Origin: Crenalkalicoccus roseus
GTDB lineage: Bacteria; Pseudomonadota; Alphaproteobacteria; Acetobacterales; Acetobacteraceae
Length of the DNA: 64,000 nt
NCBI RefSeq assembly: GCF_004761865.1
Contig: NZ_SJDM01000006.1
Coordinates: forward strand, 62,001-126,000
Reading direction: 5' to 3'
Both the position numbers and the translations under genes were made by a program. A model generated the notes under the pieces. It saw only the letters and a list, made by a program, of their open reading frames with translations. It made no database searches and was not told the origin of the DNA. Of the stretch, positions 10,971-19,510 are shown piece after piece. Numbering within the stretch: the first letter of the stretch is position 1; each line of letters begins with the position of its first letter.

Positions 10971-13472
10971 TCAGCCATCGCCGGCGGCGGAAGCACGCCT
11001 GCCGCCCGGGGCGTGGGAGGCGCCCATTGCCGGGAAGGCCGCCTCCGCCCGGGCGGGCGGGCAGGTCCGGCCGGCCAGCAGCGCCGCGACGCGGTCGGCG
11101 ATGTCGCCGGGCGAGGCCGGCTTGCGGCCGAGCGCGAAGGGGCCTCCCCCCGCCGCCTCGCCATGGACCAGCGCCGCGACATCGTTGACATAGCCGGTGA
11201 GCAGCAGGACCGGCAGGCCGGCATGGCGGCGCCGCGCCTCCCGGATCAGGGAGAGGCCGTCCACCCCGGGCATGGCGAGGTCGGTGACCAGGAGATCGAA
11301 GGGCGCGGTCCCGTCGAGGCGGTCCAGCGCCGTCGCCCCGCCTTCCGCCTCGACGACGTCGTAGCCCCGCTCGCGCAGGGCCGCGGCGAGAACCGTGCGC
11401 ACCGCCGGCTCGTCATCGACCAGCAGGATGCGACAGGCGGTGGCGGGAGCGGCTGGAACCGCCTCGCCGAGGCCGGGCGCCTGCGCCACCTCCTCCGTCG
11501 CCTGCGGCAGCCAGAGGCTCACCTTCGTCCCCCGCCCCGGCGCGCTCTCGAGGGCGAGGGCGCCGCCGGACTGCTCGGCAAAGCCCTTGGCCATGGCCAG
11601 CCCGAGCCCCGTGCCCTTCCCCTGGGGCTTGGTGGTGAAGAAGGGCTCGGCCGCGCGCGCCAGCACCTCGGGCGCCATGCCCTCGCCCGTGTCGCTCACC
11701 ATGATGCGGAGATAGGCGCCGGGCGCGAGGCCCGGCGGGACCTGACCCGCCTCGGCGCCGGCGATCTCCTCGGCGGCGACCGTCAGGGTCAGGGTTCCGC
11801 CGCGCGGCATGGCGTCGCGGGCATTGGCCGCCAGGTTGACGAGGACCGCTTCGAGCTGCCCGCGATCGGCCTGCAGCGGCGGCACTCCGGGAGGCACCTC
11901 GGCCTCGACCCTGATGGTCCCGCCGAGCGTGTGCGCCAGCACCTCGCGCAGCCCGAGGAGGAGTTCCGCCGTGTCCACCGCCTCGGCGCGCAGCAGCGTG
12001 TCGCGCCGCGCGAAGGCAAGCAGGCGGCGGGCCACCGATGCCCCCCGCTCCGCCGCCTCCACCACCAGCGTGGCGAACTTGACCACGGCCTCCGCATCCG
12101 TGGGCCGGCGCAGGATCATGCGGGCGCCGCCCAGCACGGCCTGCAGCACGTTGTTGAAGTCGTGCGCGACGCCGCCGGCGAGCTGGCCCAGCGCCTCCAT
12201 CTTCTGCGCCTGGCGGAGGCGGTCCTCGGTCTCGGCCAGCCGCGCCTCCTGCCGCAGCCGGTCGGTGACGTCGCGCCCGTATTTCAGGGCGCCGATCCGG
12301 CGGCCGTCGCGGTCGCGCAACACGCTGAAGCGGAACTCGTAGCGTGGCGTCTCCGGCGCCTCCGGGCCGAAGGGCTCGATGACGCTGAACTCCTCCCCGG
12401 ACAGGGCCCGCCTCCAGAGCGCCTCGATCCTCGCGCGCTGGGGCTGCGGCAGGAGGGAAAGCATCCCGGGCAGGCTGTCCCCGACCCCGGGGCGGATGCC
12501 GTAGCCGCGCTCGAGCGCCTGCGCGCAGGCGCGGTTGATGGCCATGAAGCGCCCCTCGAGGTCGAGCGCGCAGATCGCCGCATCGGTGGTCTCGAAGATG
12601 TCGGCCCAGACCTTGCGCTCGGCCAGCGCCTCGCCGACGCGACGCTCCAGCGCCTGCTTGTCCTGCCGCAGCACCTCCTCGGCGCGCCGGCGCTCGGTGA
12701 CGTCGAGGGAGACGCCCGCCAGCTCCCGCCCCGCCGCCCCGAGGCGGCGGCCTCGCATCTGCACCCAGCGTTCCGGCCCGGACCCGGCGAGGCGGAACTC
12801 GATCTCGCACTCCCCGCCCCCGTCGAGGGCGGCGCGCAGGCGGGCCCGGTCCTGCGGATGCGCCGCGCCGAGCAGGTCGTCGAGCCGGAGATCGGAGGTC
12901 GGCGCCAGCCCCGTGTGCCGGCGGAACACGGCGCAGGCCCTGAGCACGCCCGAGGCCGGCTCGATCTGCCAGGAGCCGAGGCCCACCGCATTGGCCGCGA
13001 GGTGGAAGCGCGTCTCGCTCTCGCGCAGCGCCGCCTCGGCGCGGCGCCGCTCGTCATGCGCGCGCCGCTCGGCCAGCACGCGGTGGACCGCGACGGGCAG
13101 GCGGCCAAGGCGGTGCTTCACGACGTAGTCGGCGGCGCCGTCCTTCATCGCCTCCACCGCCGCCTCCTCCCCGAGCGCGCCGGAGACGAAGATGAAGGGC
13201 GTGCGCGGCGCCGCCCGCCGCGCCATGGCCAGCGCCTCCAGCCCGTCGAAGCCCGGCAGCGAGTGGTCGGCGAGAATGACATCGTACCCGCCCCGGGCCA
13301 GCGCGGCGGCGAGGTCCTCGCGCGTGTCCACCCGCTCGATCTCCGCCACGATCCCCGCGGCGGCCAGCACCTCGGCGACCAGCTCGGCGTCGATCGCACT
13401 GTCCTCGAGGTGCAGGATCCGGCAGGGCTCCATGCGCGCCTGCGCGTCCGCGGCGGGGGGGGAAGCGCTCAC
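10971..13472 (-). CDS. Hybrid sensor histidine kinase (REC-PAS-PAS-HisKA-HATPase-REC)
   Basis: An 833-residue soluble signalling protein with receiver domains at both ends. The N-terminal REC (about 17-130) has its phospho-Asp in LADHSLPG. Two PAS-like sensory segments (about 165-430) follow, with VTERRRAEE and DVTDRLRQEA linkers. The kinase core has its phospho-His in GGVAHDFNNVLQ (about 437) and an ATP domain with DTGEGM and GTGLGLA. The C-terminal REC has Asp in VTDLAMPG (about 730). No membrane segment is visible. The GTG start at 13472 overlaps the TGA of the upstream response regulator by 4 bp; ATG 13433 is the alternative. It is the fourth gene of the bacteriophytochrome cassette and may relay its signal. 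Confidence 0.9.
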   Translation of the reverse strand: MSASPPAADAQARMEPCRILHLEDSAIDAELVAEVLAAAGIVAEIERVDTREDLAAALARGGYDVILADHSLPGFDGLEALAMARRAAPRTPFIFVSGALGEEAAVEAMKDGAADYVVKHRLGRLPVAVHRVLAERRAHDERRRAEAALRESETRFHLAANAVGLGSWQIEPASGVLRACAVFRRHTGLAPTSDLRLDDLLGAAHPQDRARLRAALDGGGECEIEFRLAGSGPERWVQMRGRRLGAAGRELAGVSLDVTERRRAEEVLRQDKQALERRVGEALAERKVWADIFETTDAAICALDLEGRFMAINRACAQALERGYGIRPGVGDSLPGMLSLLPQPQRARIEALWRRALSGEEFSVIEPFGPEAPETPRYEFRFSVLRDRDGRRIGALKYGRDVTDRLRQEARLAETEDRLRQAQKMEALGQLAGGVAHDFNNVLQAVLGGARMILRRPTDAEAVVKFATLVVEAAERGASVARRLLAFARRDTLLRAEAVDTAELLLGLREVLAHTLGGTIRVEAEVPPGVPPLQADRGQLEAVLVNLAANARDAMPRGGTLTLTVAAEEIAGAEAGQVPPGLAPGAYLRIMVSDTGEGMAPEVLARAAEPFFTTKPQGKGTGLGLAMAKGFAEQSGGALALESAPGRGTKVSLWLPQATEEVAQAPGLGEAVPAAPATACRILLVDDEPAVRTVLAAALRERGYDVVEAEGGATALDRLDGTAPFDLLVTDLAMPGVDGLSLIREARRRHAGLPVLLLTGYVNDVAALVHGEAAGGGPFALGRKPASPGDIADRVAALLAGRTCPPARAEAAFPAMGASHAPGGRRASAAGDG

Positions 13473-13933
13473 GGCGCCGGCAGGCTTTCCTGCTGCGGCG
13501 GCGCCTCGTTCAGCACCGCCCAGAACACGCCGAGGTCGCGCACCGCCTCCAGGAACTCTCGGTAGCCCACCGGCTTCACCACGAAGGCGTTGACGCCGAG
13601 ATTGTAGCTCCGCACCAGGTCCTGCTCCTCGCGGGAGGAGGTGAGCATCACCACGGGCAGGGTGCGGGTGTCCGGGTCCTTGCGGATCCGCTCCAGCACC
13701 TCGAGCCCGTCGAGCTTCGGCAGCTTGATGTCGAGCAGCACCACCACGGGCAGGCTGCGCCGGGCGCCGACCTCCGAATTGCCGCGCCGGGACAGGTAGT
13801 CGAGCGCCTCCACGCCGTCGCGCACCACCACCACCTCGTTGGCGAGGCGGCTCTTCTCGAAGGCCACGAGGGTCAGCTCGATGTCCTTGGGATTGTCCTC
13901 GACCAGGAGGATGGGCTTCAGGTCCGGCGGCAT
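13469..13933 (-). CDS. Single-domain response regulator (Rcp1-like receiver)
   Basis: A 154-residue stand-alone receiver with no output domain. The acidic pocket is LVEDNPKDIE, the phospho-Asp is in LLDIKLPKLDG, the Thr/Ser switch is in MLTSS, and the conserved Lys is in VVKPV. The inserted stretch with LSRRGN and the overall pattern resemble Rcp1-type regulators that serve cyanobacterial and bacterial phytochromes. A GGGAGAGAG ribosome-binding site precedes the ATG at 13933. It lies 103 bp downstream of the bacteriophytochrome kinase and overlaps the next kinase gene by 4 bp. It is therefore the likely phospho-acceptor linking the two kinases. Confidence 0.92.
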   Translation of the reverse strand: MPPDLKPILLVEDNPKDIELTLVAFEKSRLANEVVVVRDGVEALDYLSRRGNSEVGARRSLPVVVLLDIKLPKLDGLEVLERIRKDPDTRTLPVVMLTSSREEQDLVRSYNLGVNAFVVKPVGYREFLEAVRDLGVFWAVLNEAPPQQESLPAP

Positions 13934-14036
13934 GTCTCTCTCCCAAGGCGCCCCCACGCGCCTGCCCGCGAAAGGTGGTGGGGACCTCCGGCACGGCAGG
14001 AAGCCGGCGGCCCGAGGCGGACCGGGCGGAGCCGGC

Positions 14037-16310
14037 TCACTGCCCGGCCTCCCCATCCTCGCCCTCCTGCGCCTCCGCCTCCTCCCTGCGCGGCAGGGTG
14101 AAGAAGAAGGTCGCTCCCCGGTCCGGCTCGCCCCTGGCCCATACTCGCCCGCCATGACGCTCCACGATGCGGCGCACATTGGCGAGGCCGATGCCGATCC
14201 CCTCGAATTCCTCCATGCGGTGCAGGCGCTGGAACACGCCGAACAGCTTGCCGGCATAGGCCATGTCGAAGCCGGTGCCGTTGTCCTGGACCGAGAAGAG
14301 GAATTCCCTCTCGCCAAGCTCGCAGCCCACCGCGATTACCGCCTCGTCCCGCCCCCGGGTGTACTTCACCGCGTTGGACAGCAGGTTCTGGAACACCTGG
14401 CGCAGCATCACGGGATCGCCCCGCACCATCGGCAGCGCCCCCACCCGCCAGGTGACGCGCCGTTCCCCGATGTCCTGGGCAAGGCTGCGGATCACCTCGG
14501 CCACCAGGACCTCCGTGTCCACCATCGCCCGGTTCAGCCTGGCGCGCCCCATCTGGGAGAAGGCCAGGAGGGCGTCAACCAGCGCGCCGGCATTCTCCGC
14601 CGCCTCGGTGATGGTGGCGAGGAAGCGTCGCCCCTTCTCGGACAGCTTGTTCCCCTCCAGCTCCCGCAGCAGCTCGGCGAAGCCGATGATGTGACGGAAC
14701 GGCGCGCGCAGATCGTGCGAGACCGAGTAGGAGAAGGCGGTCAGCTCCTCATTGATGCGTTCCAGGCGATCGGTCAACGCCGCGCGCTCCTCGGCGTGGC
14801 GCAGCACGATGCGCAGGATGGCGGAGCGCAGGTCGCGCGCCGCCTCGATCTCGGCCGCGGACCAGGGCGCCGCCCGCCGGCGCACCGTCTCCTTCCAGAT
14901 CTCGAAGGACCGCCGGGGGTGCAGCCGGTCGGGGGCGGGCGCGGCCGGCTTGCGCGGATCCCCGCCCCAGGAGACGGTGCGCACGAGCTCCGGCCGGAAC
15001 CACATCACGTAGCTCGGGTGCAGGCGCGAGACGGGCACCGCCAGCAACCCGCTCGCCCGGTCCGCGATCTCCGCCATCTCCGGCAGTTCGGCGGCGAGGT
15101 GGATGGTGTGGAACACCTCCTCCACGCCCCGCTCCGACAGCCAGGCGGCGATGCGCCGCACCGCCGCCTCCGGCGGCGCGCGCCCGACGAGGATGCAGCC
15201 CTCCATGGTCAGCACCGCCGCGCCGGTAGCGCCGGCGAGGCCGAGGAGATCGGCCGGTACCGCGGCGAGCCCCTCGGGGAAGCGTGCGCTCATCGCCATG
15301 CGGGCGAGCAGCCGCCCCTCCAGCCCCTTCAGCCGCGAGCGCGCCTCCGCATGGGCCGTCGCCTCCTCCGCCGCCACGCGCACCGACAGCATCTGCCCGA
15401 TCAGGTCGCAGGCATTGCGCAGCGCGAAGGGCACGCGCCGCGGCGCCGCGTGATGGCAGGACAGCAGCCCCCAGAGCCGGTCCTCGCGCAGCAGCGAGAT
15501 GGACATGGAGGCCGGGGTACCCATGTTGCGCATGTATTCCAGATGCACGGGCGAGACGCTGCGCAGCGTGGCGAAGGTGAGATCGAGCGGCGGCGCCTCC
15601 GCCCTCGCGGCGAGGATCGGCACCGGCGCGTAGTCCATGTCGGCGATCAGGCGCTGCGGATTGAGCTCATAGAGCCGGCGGGCCGGCGCCGGGATGTCCG
15701 AGGCCGGAAAGCGAAGGCCAAGATAGGAGGGAAGCCGGTCGTTGCGGTCCTCGGCCACCACCACGCCATCCCAGTTCGGCTCGAAGCGGTAGGCGAGGAC
15801 ACGGTCGAAGCCGGTCAGCCGCCGCACCTCGGCCGCGGCCACGGCCGTCAGCTCCTCGATCGAGATGGCCCGCCGCAGGCGGTCGAAGGCGTCGCGGATG
15901 GCAGGGTAGAGCGCCTCGGGCGCCACGCCGCCTGCCTGCGAGTCTTCGGGCATGGTCTCGAGTTCCAGCACCACGAAGCCGTCGGGCGAGCGGTGGGCGA
16001 TCGCCTGGAACGCCTCGCCCGAGGCGCCGCACAAGGGGCCGAGCTGCCGCGCCACGCCGGGGTTGGGCAGCGCCCGCAGCGCCGCCTCGAAGGTCGGTGC
16101 CGCCTCCGCGGCAAACAGCTCCGCAAAGCGCCGGCCGAAGGCCTGGGCCGGATCGCGGCCGAGCACCGGCCCCGCAGCCGCGCTGGCATGAGCGAGGCGG
16201 AGCTCCCGCGGCTCGAAGGCCAACAGATGGCCATGCGGCTGGATGCTGCCGGGGATGTGGATCGGCTCGCGGTCGCAGGCGGCGAAAGGGTCCTCCGCGT
16301 GCACGGTCAT
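14037..16310 (-). CDS. bphP: Bacteriophytochrome histidine kinase
   Basis: A red/far-red light receptor of 757 residues with PAS-GAF-PHY-HisKA-HATPase order. The biliverdin-binding cysteine is Cys12, followed by the IPGSIQPHG motif. The GAF PASDIP motif is at about residue 201 and the PHY tongue motif PRRSFEIWKE at about 463. The phospho-His is in HDLRAPF (about 531). The ATP domain has QDNGTGFD and GIGIGLA. All residues needed for a photoactive, kinase-competent phytochrome appear present. The ATG at 16310 overlaps the TGA of the heme oxygenase gene, so chromophore supply and apoprotein are translationally coupled. A response regulator follows. Confidence 0.95.
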   Translation of the reverse strand: MTVHAEDPFAACDREPIHIPGSIQPHGHLLAFEPRELRLAHASAAAGPVLGRDPAQAFGRRFAELFAAEAAPTFEAALRALPNPGVARQLGPLCGASGEAFQAIAHRSPDGFVVLELETMPEDSQAGGVAPEALYPAIRDAFDRLRRAISIEELTAVAAAEVRRLTGFDRVLAYRFEPNWDGVVVAEDRNDRLPSYLGLRFPASDIPAPARRLYELNPQRLIADMDYAPVPILAARAEAPPLDLTFATLRSVSPVHLEYMRNMGTPASMSISLLREDRLWGLLSCHHAAPRRVPFALRNACDLIGQMLSVRVAAEEATAHAEARSRLKGLEGRLLARMAMSARFPEGLAAVPADLLGLAGATGAAVLTMEGCILVGRAPPEAAVRRIAAWLSERGVEEVFHTIHLAAELPEMAEIADRASGLLAVPVSRLHPSYVMWFRPELVRTVSWGGDPRKPAAPAPDRLHPRRSFEIWKETVRRRAAPWSAAEIEAARDLRSAILRIVLRHAEERAALTDRLERINEELTAFSYSVSHDLRAPFRHIIGFAELLRELEGNKLSEKGRRFLATITEAAENAGALVDALLAFSQMGRARLNRAMVDTEVLVAEVIRSLAQDIGERRVTWRVGALPMVRGDPVMLRQVFQNLLSNAVKYTRGRDEAVIAVGCELGEREFLFSVQDNGTGFDMAYAGKLFGVFQRLHRMEEFEGIGIGLANVRRIVERHGGRVWARGEPDRGATFFFTLPRREEAEAQEGEDGEAGQ

Positions 16311-16927
16311 GCAGCGGCTCCCGCCTCCGCCAGGGGTGCTGCGACCTGCTCCACGAAGAGGGCGAACACCGCCCGGGCGCGGGGCAGCAGCGCCGCTTCC
16401 TCCTTGGGCGCGAGCGGCGTCTCCTCCAGCGCTTCCAGGAAGAGGCGCCACATCCGCCCGCGCTCCTCCCCATAGGGGTCGAGGAAGCGACCACCCCGCT
16501 CCCTGCGCAACCCGAGATCGCCCAGGCGGCGAGCCAGGACCGCCCCACCCAGGGTGGCGCCCTCCAGCACGTAGAGCGTGCCCAGCACATCCCCCGCGCG
16601 CCAGCCGGCAAGGCCGGGAAAGGGGCGCGGGAGCGGGGCCGGCGGCGGGCCGCCCAGCGCGCGCAGATCGGCCGCGATCAGGGAGGCCTTGCGCCGCCTC
16701 GGCCAGTCGGGCAGCAGCGCCTCGGCGCCTGCCGCCTCCAGCGCGCCTTCCAGCGCCGCCTGCAAGGGAGCGATCCGCCGCAGATAGCGGCGGTAGCCGT
16801 CGAGGGAAGCGAAGCACCCCGCCGAGTCGAGCAGATGGTCGAGGCGGCGATGGGCCTCGGCGGTGCCCGCCCGCAGGCGGCCGCGCCGCGGCTGCCACGG
16901 AGGCGTCCGAGGGATCGGCGGCCGCAT
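16307..16927 (-). CDS. bphO: Biliverdin-producing heme oxygenase (BphO-like)
   Basis: Opens heme to biliverdin IX, the chromophore of the bacteriophytochrome encoded next. The 206-residue helical protein has the proximal His region TAEAHRRLDH near the N-terminus and the family motif YVLEGATLGGAVLA in the second half. Its stop codon overlaps the bphP start by 4 bp (ATGA), strong support for its role. Starts at 16945 or 17014 are also open. I chose 16927 because it leaves a short N-terminal tail before the first conserved helix, as is usual. Iron release could be a side benefit, but the coupling argues for photoreceptor assembly. Confidence 0.88.
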   Translation of the reverse strand: MRPPIPRTPPWQPRRGRLRAGTAEAHRRLDHLLDSAGCFASLDGYRRYLRRIAPLQAALEGALEAAGAEALLPDWPRRRKASLIAADLRALGGPPPAPLPRPFPGLAGWRAGDVLGTLYVLEGATLGGAVLARRLGDLGLRRERGGRFLDPYGEERGRMWRLFLEALEETPLAPKEEAALLPRARAVFALFVEQVAAPLAEAGAAA

Positions 16928-17246
16928 CAGGATCCGTGCTGGCATGGCATCCGGAAATGCTGCCGCTTCATCGCTGCACCGCCTCGATACTCGCGCGGGC
17001 CGGTTCTTGCGCACATGCGCTTGTCCAGACCAATCAGCAAGTTGTCAACCCGACGCGCCTCCTCGCGGGCAACCCCTCGGCGCGGAGATGGGAGCGGCGG
17101 CGATGCGCGCCAGAGGGGGGCCGGAGCGAGGCCGCCTTTCCCGAAGCGGAAGCGGCGCCGCCCGCCGGGCTCCCGATGCCGCGGGGTGACAGGCCGGATG
17201 GCGCACCCCACCTGAAGCCCTTGCCGGAGCAGTGCCCGAGGCCCCC
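16928..17246. other. 319-bp divergent intergenic region, bphO / pirin
   Basis: This gap separates the leftward photoreceptor operon from the rightward pirin gene. It holds a TTGACA -35-like element on the minus strand (17048-17043), but no convincing -10 follows. Its right half is GC-rich with several short palindromic patches. I see no protein-like frame and no RNA gene. Confidence 0.4.
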
Positions 17247-18221
17247 ATGAGCTGGCAGCCCGCCGAGGACCCCGAATGCCCCTCTACCCCGCCCCGGGGC
17301 GTGGAGCTGGTGATCCTGCCGCGCGCCCATGACGTGGGCGGCTTCGAGGTGCGGCGCGCCCTGCCGGCGCGGGAGCGGCAGATGGTCGGCCCCTTCATCT
17401 TCTTCGACCAGATGGGGCCGGGCGAGTTCCTCACCGGCCGTGGCCTCGACGTGCGGCCGCACCCGCATATCGGCCTCGCCACCGTCACCTACCTGTTCGA
17501 GGGCGAGATCCTGCACCGCGACAGCCTCGGCACCGCCCAGCCGATCCGCCCCGGCGACGTCAACTGGATGACGGCGGGGCGCGGCATCGTCCATTCCGAG
17601 CGGACCGACCAGGCGAAGCGGGACCGCATCAACCGCCTGTTCGGCATTCAGAGCTGGGTGGCGCTGCCGCGGCCGGCGGAGGAGACGGCGCCCGCCTTCG
17701 CCCACCACGCCGCCGCCGCGCTGCCGGTGGCGGAGGAGGGCGGCCTGCGCCTGCGCCTGATCGCCGGGGAGGCATGGGGGCTGCGCGCCCCGGTCGCCGT
17801 CTCCTCGCCGCTGTTCTACGCCGACGCGGCGCTCGCGCCCGGCGCTGCCCTGCCCCTTCCCGAAGGCCACGAGGAGCGCGCGGCCTACATCGTGCAAGGA
17901 GAGGCGGAGGTCGCGGGCACCGTCTTCGCGTCAGGGCGGATGCTGCTGTTCCGCGCTGGCGATGCGCTGGCGCTGCGGGCCGGCCCGCAGGGGGCGCGCC
18001 TGCTGCTGCTCGGCGGCGCGGCGATGGACGGGCCGCGCTACCTCTTCTGGAACTTCGTCGCCTCCTCCCCCGAGCGGATCGAGCAGGCGAAGGCGGACTG
18101 GCGGGAGGGGCGGTTCGGCAAGGTGCCGGGCGACGAGGCGGAGTTCATCCCCCTGCCCGAGGGGCGCACGACGCAGCGCGCGGAGGGCCGGCATGTCGGC
18201 GAGGGCTCGCCCACGAGCTGA
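17247..18221 (+). CDS. Pirin family protein
   Basis: A 324-residue bicupin protein. The N-terminal cupin carries the pirin metal-binding set RPHPHIGLATVTY and GDVNWMTAGRGIVHSER. A conserved C-terminal cupin ends in FWNFVASSPERIEQAKADW. Pirins are iron-binding proteins. Some, such as YhhW, act as quercetin dioxygenases; others are redox-sensitive regulators, so the role here is open. The ATG at 17247 gives the usual N-terminus; a GTG five codons upstream is possible. It is the only rightward gene between the photoreceptor operon and the convergent glycosyltransferase. Confidence 0.9.
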   Translation: MSWQPAEDPECPSTPPRGVELVILPRAHDVGGFEVRRALPARERQMVGPFIFFDQMGPGEFLTGRGLDVRPHPHIGLATVTYLFEGEILHRDSLGTAQPIRPGDVNWMTAGRGIVHSERTDQAKRDRINRLFGIQSWVALPRPAEETAPAFAHHAAAALPVAEEGGLRLRLIAGEAWGLRAPVAVSSPLFYADAALAPGAALPLPEGHEERAAYIVQGEAEVAGTVFASGRMLLFRAGDALALRAGPQGARLLLLGGAAMDGPRYLFWNFVASSPERIEQAKADWREGRFGKVPGDEAEFIPLPEGRTTQRAEGRHVGEGSPTS

Positions 18222-18227
18222 GGCGGC

Positions 18228-18262
18228 GCGCCGGGCCGGCCCCCTCCCGGCCGGCCCGGCGC
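18228..18262. terminator. Bidirectional hairpin between pirin and glycosyltransferase genes
   Basis: A perfect 12-bp stem, GCGCCGGGCCGG with CCGGCCCGGCGC, lies 6 bp after the pirin stop and 13 bp before the end of the convergent gene. TTTCCCC follows on the plus strand. It is well placed to end both transcripts. Confidence 0.6.
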
Positions 18263-18275
18263 TTTCCCCTGCCCC

Positions 18276-19340
18276 CTACTCGGCCGCGATCGCCGGCACC
18301 CGCGGCAGGGCGGCCGCGCCGGCCAAGGCGCGATAGAGCGCGACGTAGTCCTCCGCCATCCGGCGCGCGGTGAAGCGCTCCTCGAAGCGGCGGCGGATGG
18401 CCCCGCGCGAGAGCGCCGGCAGGCGCCGCACCGCCGCCACGGCGGCGTCCACATCGTCCACCACGAAGCCGGTCAGCCCGTCCTCGACCACCTCCGGCAC
18501 GGAGCCGCGGTTGAAGGCGATGACGGGCGTGCCACAGGCCATCGCCTCGATCATCACCAGCCCGAAGGGCTCGGGCCAGTCGATCGGGAACAGCAGGGCC
18601 TGCGCGCCGGACAGGAACGCCGCCTTCTCGGCGTCGCCGATCTCGCCGATGAACTCGACATGGCCCTGCGCCATCAGCGGCCGGATGCGCTCCTCGAAAT
18701 AGTCGCGGTCCACGCGGTCCACCTTCGCCGCGACCCGGATCGGCAGGCCGGCGCGCGCCGCGATCTCAATCGCGCGGTCCACCCGCTTCTCCGGGGCGAT
18801 GCGGCCGAGGAAGGCGAGGTAGGAGGGGCTGGCGCCGGGGTGCGGCGCGAGCAGCCGCTCCGGCAGGCCGTGGTGGATGGTGCGCGCCCAGTTCGCCCAG
18901 GGCATCGGCGCCCGCTGGGCATCCGAGATGGAGACGAGCGGCGCCCGCGCATGGGCGCGGTAGAGCGGCCAGAGCTCCGGCAGGTCCAGCCGCCCGTGCA
19001 GGGTGGTGAGGAAGGGCGTGGGCTGGCGGCCGAACAGGGAGAAGGGCCAGTAGTCGAGGTGGAAGTGCAGCACGTCGAACTCGGCGGCGCGGCGGAACAC
19101 CTGCTCCAGCATCAGGAAGTGCGGCGCCATGGCGTCGCGCACGCCGGGATCGAGGCGCAACGCGCGCGGGCACATCGCCTCGAGCCGGGCGGAAGTCACC
19201 GAATCGCCGCTGGCGAACAGCGTCACGTCATGCCCGAGGGCAACGAGCTCCTCGGTGAGGAAGGAGACGATCCGCTCCGTGCCGCCGTAGAGCAGCGGAG
19301 GGACAGCCTCGGTGAGTGGCGCAATCTGCGCGATGCGCAT
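18276..19340 (-). CDS. Glycosyltransferase family 4 protein
   Basis: A 354-residue cytosolic GT-B glycosyltransferase. The N-terminus has the acceptor-side signature APLTEAVPPLLYGGTERIV. The C-terminal donor-binding region has the GT4 E-x7-E motif in EPFGLVMIEAMACGTPVIAF and the core LAFLGRIAPEKR. The acceptor and sugar are unknown; this subfamily is often found with trehalose- or capsule-related clusters but no such genes are adjacent. It is divergent from an ABC exporter, with 170 bp between their starts, and ends at a hairpin shared with the pirin gene. Confidence 0.9.
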   Translation of the reverse strand: MRIAQIAPLTEAVPPLLYGGTERIVSFLTEELVALGHDVTLFASGDSVTSARLEAMCPRALRLDPGVRDAMAPHFLMLEQVFRRAAEFDVLHFHLDYWPFSLFGRQPTPFLTTLHGRLDLPELWPLYRAHARAPLVSISDAQRAPMPWANWARTIHHGLPERLLAPHPGASPSYLAFLGRIAPEKRVDRAIEIAARAGLPIRVAAKVDRVDRDYFEERIRPLMAQGHVEFIGEIGDAEKAAFLSGAQALLFPIDWPEPFGLVMIEAMACGTPVIAFNRGSVPEVVEDGLTGFVVDDVDAAVAAVRRLPALSRGAIRRRFEERFTARRMAEDYVALYRALAGAAALPRVPAIAAE

Positions 19341-19510
19341 CGGCAATCTCCAGCCCGTGTTGAAGGATTTCGTGATCGGAAACCGTGATACGCCTTGATC
19401 GTGCGGGAAGAACGCCACGATTTCGTCGAGAAGATGGCGTTTCGTCCGGGCGAACACGCGGCAGGGCGCGATCACGCGCCTTTGCACCCAACCGAACCGA
19501 CGGTGTCTGG

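Noticed and set aside
13839-16475. An 878-codon plus-strand frame opposite the bacteriophytochrome
   Set aside because: Antisense to a gene with full PAS-GAF-PHY-kinase motifs; composition is not protein-like.
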